Assembly (NCBI RefSeq): GCF_013004645.1 | Contig: NZ_JABEME010000004.1 | Coordinates: forward strand, 62,001 to 126,000 | DNA: 64,000 bases | DNA from: Stenotrophomonas africana | GTDB taxonomy: Bacteria > Pseudomonadota > Gammaproteobacteria > Xanthomonadales > Xanthomonadaceae | Direction of reading: 5' to 3' | The notes under the pieces: generated by a model | What the model saw: the letters and a program-made list of their open reading frames with translations, nothing else | Database searches by the model: none | What the model was told of the DNA's origin: nothing | Translations under genes and position numbers: made by a program | Part shown: positions 61,345-64,000 of the stretch, in pieces | Numbering within the stretch: position 1 is the stretch's first letter | Layout of the letters: each line of letters opens with the position of its first letter

Positions 61345-61923
61345 ATGATCCTCGACCTGGTCCGCCATGCCGGCAACGGTCGCGATGAGTTCCTCGATGG
61401 CCGCAGTGATCCGCCGCAGCTGGCCCGCCTGCCGCAGGAACTGGTCGATGCCTACGCTGCGCAGCCCTGGGAGCGGGTGATCAGTTCGCCGCGGCTGCGC
61501 TCGCTGCACACGGCGATGGCCCTGGCCACCCCGCGTGGACTGGACGTGGAAGCGGACGAGGAATGGGAAGAGCTGGACTTCGGCGATTGGGACGGGCAGT
61601 CGCTGTTCGACCTGCCGGAGGATGCACTGGCCGCCTTCCATGCCGACCCGCACGCGTTCCCGCCGCCGAACGGTGAAAGCTGGGGCCACTTCGAGCGGCG
61701 CATTGCGCGCGCGCTGGATCGCCTGCTTGATGATGACGATCCGGTACCGACGCTGGTGGTCAGCCATGGTGGCCCGCTGCGCATGGTGCTGTCGCAGGTC
61801 TGCGGCCTGCCGATGTCGCTGTGCTGGGCCCTGCGCATCGACCACGGCACGCGCCTGCGGGTGTGGCTGGAACGCGGTGAGGTCGGGCTGGTGGGCGAGT
61901 TGCTGGAGCTGCAGCAGCCCTGA
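61345..61923 (+). CDS. Histidine phosphatase family protein, possibly alpha-ribazole phosphatase
   Basis: Protein of 192 residues from the ATG at 61345. LVRHAGNGRDEF carries the catalytic His with RHA in place of the more common RHG; VISSPRLRSLHTAMAL has the second Arg; LVVSHGGPLRMVL the second His. The position divergent to riboswitch-controlled btuB suggests alpha-ribazole phosphatase (CobC), the last step in the nucleotide loop of B12 assembly. Phosphoglycerate-mutase-like roles remain possible. Confidence 0.82.
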   Translation: MILDLVRHAGNGRDEFLDGRSDPPQLARLPQELVDAYAAQPWERVISSPRLRSLHTAMALATPRGLDVEADEEWEELDFGDWDGQSLFDLPEDALAAFHADPHAFPPPNGESWGHFERRIARALDRLLDDDDPVPTLVVSHGGPLRMVLSQVCGLPMSLCWALRIDHGTRLRVWLERGEVGLVGELLELQQP

Positions 61924-61930
61924 CCCATCG

Positions 61931-62007
61931 GTAGTGCCGGCCGCTGGCCGGCAGCCTTGGGAACGATGAATAGACCATGCAGTTGCCGGCCAGCGGCCGG
62001 CACTACC
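61931..62007. repeat. Inverted SMAG pair (GTAGTGCCGGCC type)
   Basis: Same layout as 58930-59008; lies between the convergent histidine phosphatase and TfoX-like genes. Confidence 0.85.
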
Positions 62008-62014
62008 GGTGCAG

Positions 62015-62377
62015 TCAGTCTTCGTCGGCGTGCTCGGCCACGCTGTCTTCCGCGTCATCGTCGGCATCGAAGCGCTGCTCATGCACCGGGCCCGACGCCG
62101 GGCCGGCTGCCTTCAGCGGATGCGCGGCGATGCGCGCCTCGTAATCCTGCACCAGCGCCTCACGCTGCGGCTCGCTCAGTTCCTGCCAGTGGCAGTCCAG
62201 CAGCGCGCCTTCCAGCGAGTACAGCAGGTTCAGGCTGGGCCTGAAGCCGGCGCGCTTGACCTTGACGAAGGCGCCCACCGCACCGATCGCAACCAGGTCT
62301 TCGCGGCTGCGCAGGCCGACCTGGCGCAGCCACGCCGCACTCTTCGGGCCGATGTTGCGCAGCTTCGGCGTGCTCAT
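62015..62377 (-). CDS. TfoX C-terminal domain protein
   Basis: Protein of 120 residues. LRNIGPKSAAWLRQVGLRSR, AFVKVKRAGFRPSLNLLYSL and GALLDCHWQELS match the TfoX_C domain, without the N-terminal TfoX domain; so it is not a full Sxy. A Asp/Glu-rich tail (DADDDAEDS) ends it. Start ATG overlaps the fRMsr stop by 4 bases. Role unknown; in full TfoX proteins this domain sits in the competence regulator. Confidence 0.88.
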   Translation of the reverse strand: MSTPKLRNIGPKSAAWLRQVGLRSREDLVAIGAVGAFVKVKRAGFRPSLNLLYSLEGALLDCHWQELSEPQREALVQDYEARIAAHPLKAAGPASGPVHEQRFDADDDAEDSVAEHADED

Positions 62378-62856
62378 CCCAGCGCCTCGATGAACACGCG
62401 GGCGATGGCTTCCAGGCCGGCCTGGTCGTCGGCATCGAAGCGGCCGACCTTCGGGCTGTCGATATCGAACACGCCGATCAGTTCATCACCGCGCAGCAGC
62501 GGCACCACCAGCTCCGAACGCGAGGCCGAATCGCAGGCGATGTGGCCGGGGAAGGCATCGACGTCGTCCACGCGCTGGGTCACGCGCTGGCTGGCGGCGG
62601 CACCGCACACGCCCTTGTCCAGCGGGATGCGCACGCAGGCCGGCAGGCCCTGGAACGGGCCGACCACCAGCTCCTTGCCGTCGTACAGGTAGAAGCCCAC
62701 CCAGTTCAGGTCGGGCAGGGCGTGGTAAACCAGTGCCGAGAGGTTGGCCGCGTTGGCGATGCGGTCGGACTCGGCGTAGACCAGGCCACGGGCCTGTTCC
62801 AGCAGCTGGGCGTATTGTTCCGGCTTGCTGCCGGTGAGCGAGGCATTGGCGAACAT
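62374..62856 (-). CDS. Free methionine-(R)-sulfoxide reductase (GAF domain)
   Basis: Protein of 160 residues. Three cysteines at 74, 84 and 108 keep the 10/24 spacing of the catalytic Cys in E. coli fRMsr (84, 94, 118). GAF blocks: NWVGFYLYDG, GPFQGLPAC and DIDSPKVGRFD. It reduces free methionine-R-sulfoxide. ATGA overlap with the TfoX_C gene downstream. It adds to MsrB (40546-41013). Confidence 0.92.
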   Translation of the reverse strand: MFANASLTGSKPEQYAQLLEQARGLVYAESDRIANAANLSALVYHALPDLNWVGFYLYDGKELVVGPFQGLPACVRIPLDKGVCGAAASQRVTQRVDDVDAFPGHIACDSASRSELVVPLLRGDELIGVFDIDSPKVGRFDADDQAGLEAIARVFIEALG

Positions 62857-62887
62857 GCCTGCAGTCTAGCAAGCGCGCCGGGCCGGC

Positions 62888-62893
62888 GATAAT
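62888..62893 (+). promoter_or_regulatory. -10-like GATAAT upstream of bioD
   Basis: GATAAT, 31 bases between box and ATG. Fits the short-leader pattern seen before rsmC and gph; no clear -35. Confidence 0.4.
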
Positions 62894-62924
62894 GCACGCT
62901 CTGTTGCCCCGTTGGAGCCCGTCG

Positions 62925-63611
62925 ATGCCGTTGCCCGCCACGCTGCCGCCCGCCCTGTTCGTCACCGGCACCGATACCGAGATCGGCAAGACTGCGGCCA
63001 GCACCGCACTGCTGCATGCGCTGCGCCGGCGCGGCCTGCGCGCGGTCGGCATGAAGCCGGTGGCCAGCGGCAGCGAGGACCTGGGCCAGGGCCTGCGCAA
63101 CGAGGATGCATTGGCGCTGCAGGCGGCCAGTTGGCCGGTGCCGGACTATGCCGACCTGAACCCGTTTGCGCTGCGCCTGCCACTGGCGCCGGAGCTGGCC
63201 GCTGCCGAGGATGGCGTGCAGGTGGAGCTGGCGCCGATCGTGGCGGCGTTCGAACGTCTGCGTGCACAGGCCGATGTGGTGGTGGTGGAGGGTGTTGGCG
63301 GTTGGCTGGCGCCGGTCTCGGCCACGCTCGACCAGCTCGACCTGGTGCGCGCATTGCGGTTGCCGGTGTTGCTGGTGGTGGGCATGCGGCTGGGCTGCGT
63401 CAACCACGCGCGACTGACCGCGCAGTCGCTGCAGGCCAGCGGCGTGGATTGCCTGGGCTGGATCGGCAACCACATCGACCCGGCGATGCAGCGCCAGGAT
63501 GAAAACATCGCCACACTGCAGCAGCGCCTGCCGATGCCGTACTGGGGGCGGCTGCCGCATCTGCCGGGGGCGGATGGTGAAGCGCTGAGCGCGCACCTGC
63601 TCGACGCCTGA
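62925..63611 (+). CDS. bioD: Dethiobiotin synthase
   Basis: Protein of 228 residues from the ATG at 62925. The P-loop GTDTEIGKTAAS (residues 15-26) is shifted from the common GTDTGVGKT; MKPVASG (near 47) and VVVEGVGGWLAPVS (near 118) follow. BioD makes dethiobiotin from DAPA, CO2 and ATP. No other bio gene is in view. Confidence 0.92.
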   Translation: MPLPATLPPALFVTGTDTEIGKTAASTALLHALRRRGLRAVGMKPVASGSEDLGQGLRNEDALALQAASWPVPDYADLNPFALRLPLAPELAAAEDGVQVELAPIVAAFERLRAQADVVVVEGVGGWLAPVSATLDQLDLVRALRLPVLLVVGMRLGCVNHARLTAQSLQASGVDCLGWIGNHIDPAMQRQDENIATLQQRLPMPYWGRLPHLPGADGEALSAHLLDA

Positions 63612-63642
63612 ATTGCTGAAACGCGAAATCGATGCCGGAGAG

Positions 63643-63731
63643 GGTAGAGTCGACTGTCAGTCGACTCGCGCGCGCAGCGCGGGATTTTCGGGCATCCGGT
63701 GAAGAGCAGTCGACTAACAGTCGACTCTACC
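63643..63731. repeat. Inverted pair of SMAG palindromes (GTCGACT type)
   Basis: GTAGAGTCGACTGTCAGTCG faces AGTCGACTAACAGTCGACTC-TACC with a GCGCGCAGCGCG centre. Confidence 0.85.
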
Positions 63732-63733
63732 TA

Positions 63734-64000
63734 TCAATCAGCCCGCGCCAGCTCCCGCGCGATCGCACCCAGCCTCTCCACCGCACCGATGAAGCGTGCA
63801 TCCAGCGTCTGGCAGCACGACAGCCGCAGGCAGTGGCGGTAGCGTGCGCCGCGCGAATAGACCTGGCCGGGCATGAACACGATGTCCTCCTGCAGTGCAC
63901 GCTCGAACAGCTCGCGCGTATCCACGCCCGGCAGTTCCAGCCACAGCAGGAATCCGCCCTGCGGTTCGGTGGCACGGGTGCCGGCCGGGAAGTGTTCGGC
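63734..64000 (-). CDS. PLP-dependent aminotransferase or MocR-type regulator, C-terminal end
   Basis: The frame enters from the right edge; only the last 88 residues are present. They read as the small domain of fold-type I aminotransferases: GGFLLWLELPGVDTREL, then IVFMPGQVYSRG and HCLRLSCCQTLDARFIGAVE. The residues GGFLLWLELP and FMPGQVYS are typical of the aminotransferase domain found in MocR/GntR regulators, which is the more likely call, but the N-terminus is outside the window. Confidence 0.72.
   Translation of the reverse strand, partial: AEHFPAGTRATEPQGGFLLWLELPGVDTRELFERALQEDIVFMPGQVYSRGARYRHCLRLSCCQTLDARFIGAVERLGAIARELARAD

Overview
The window is chromosomal DNA of a high-GC gammaproteobacterium of the Xanthomonadaceae, most probably Stenotrophomonas (S. 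maltophilia complex). This rests on codon use (G/C in nearly all third positions), on gene content (Lrp-dadA-alr, fabA-fabB, DUF3247 and DUF3016 proteins, an ECF42 cluster), and above all on the many short palindromes that begin with GTAG and sit between genes. Those match the SMAG repeat family described for S. maltophilia. The species is inferred from these features; no database was searched. I see no rRNA, tRNA, CRISPR array, prophage or insertion sequence. Gene density is about one per 0.9 kb.

Layout. 1-9 kb: the end of an MFS pump, a redox-sensing (CSS-type) EAL phosphodiesterase, cycA, a lytic transglycosylase, and a divergent pair made of a TPR-like exported protein and an NHL-propeller protein fused to an M23-like metallopeptidase domain. 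8.9-12.5 kb: an ECF42-type sigma factor with YCII/DGPF, VOC and DUF1428 partners and a visible candidate autoregulated promoter. 12.6-17.4 kb: four co-directional genes for exported proteins of unknown function, ending in a CsgG/FlgT-like lipoprotein; this is the best candidate for an undescribed system. 17.4-22.6 kb: an M28 peptidase behind a multi-hairpin element, a LytS/LytTR two-component pair and small envelope proteins. 22.9-29.4 kb: an MpaB-type oxygenase, a TetR regulator with three operator-like palindromes in front of two overlapping MFS pump genes, and an M13 lipoprotein peptidase.

29.6-41 kb: a PAS-degenerate GGDEF-EAL protein, LysR/DoxX/DODA dioxygenase, a CPA1 antiporter, small DUF proteins, motA-motB and msrB. 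41-48 kb: small proline-rich and glutamine-rich proteins, the Lrp/dadA/alr D-alanine unit, a tandem SMAG array, a DUF3016 protein and a hybrid histidine kinase. 48-58.9 kb: rsmC-rsuA-HAD in translational coupling, fabA-fabB, dinB, an MBL-fold protein, an SDR/LysR/methyltransferase group and gph. 59-64 kb: btuB with an upstream cobalamin riboswitch, a histidine phosphatase, fRMsr-tfoX-like, bioD, and the end of an aminotransferase or MocR-type protein.

Functional links. cycA, dadA, alr and the Lrp regulator together give D-alanine uptake and catabolism. fRMsr and MsrB both repair methionine sulfoxide. Two EAL proteins and the stator genes motA/motB connect to c-di-GMP and motility. Three hairpin families (SMAG palindromes, GGGGTCAGA hairpins and a covarying cloverleaf element) fill most of the intergenic space; two copies of the cloverleaf carry the hairpin modules in the same order.
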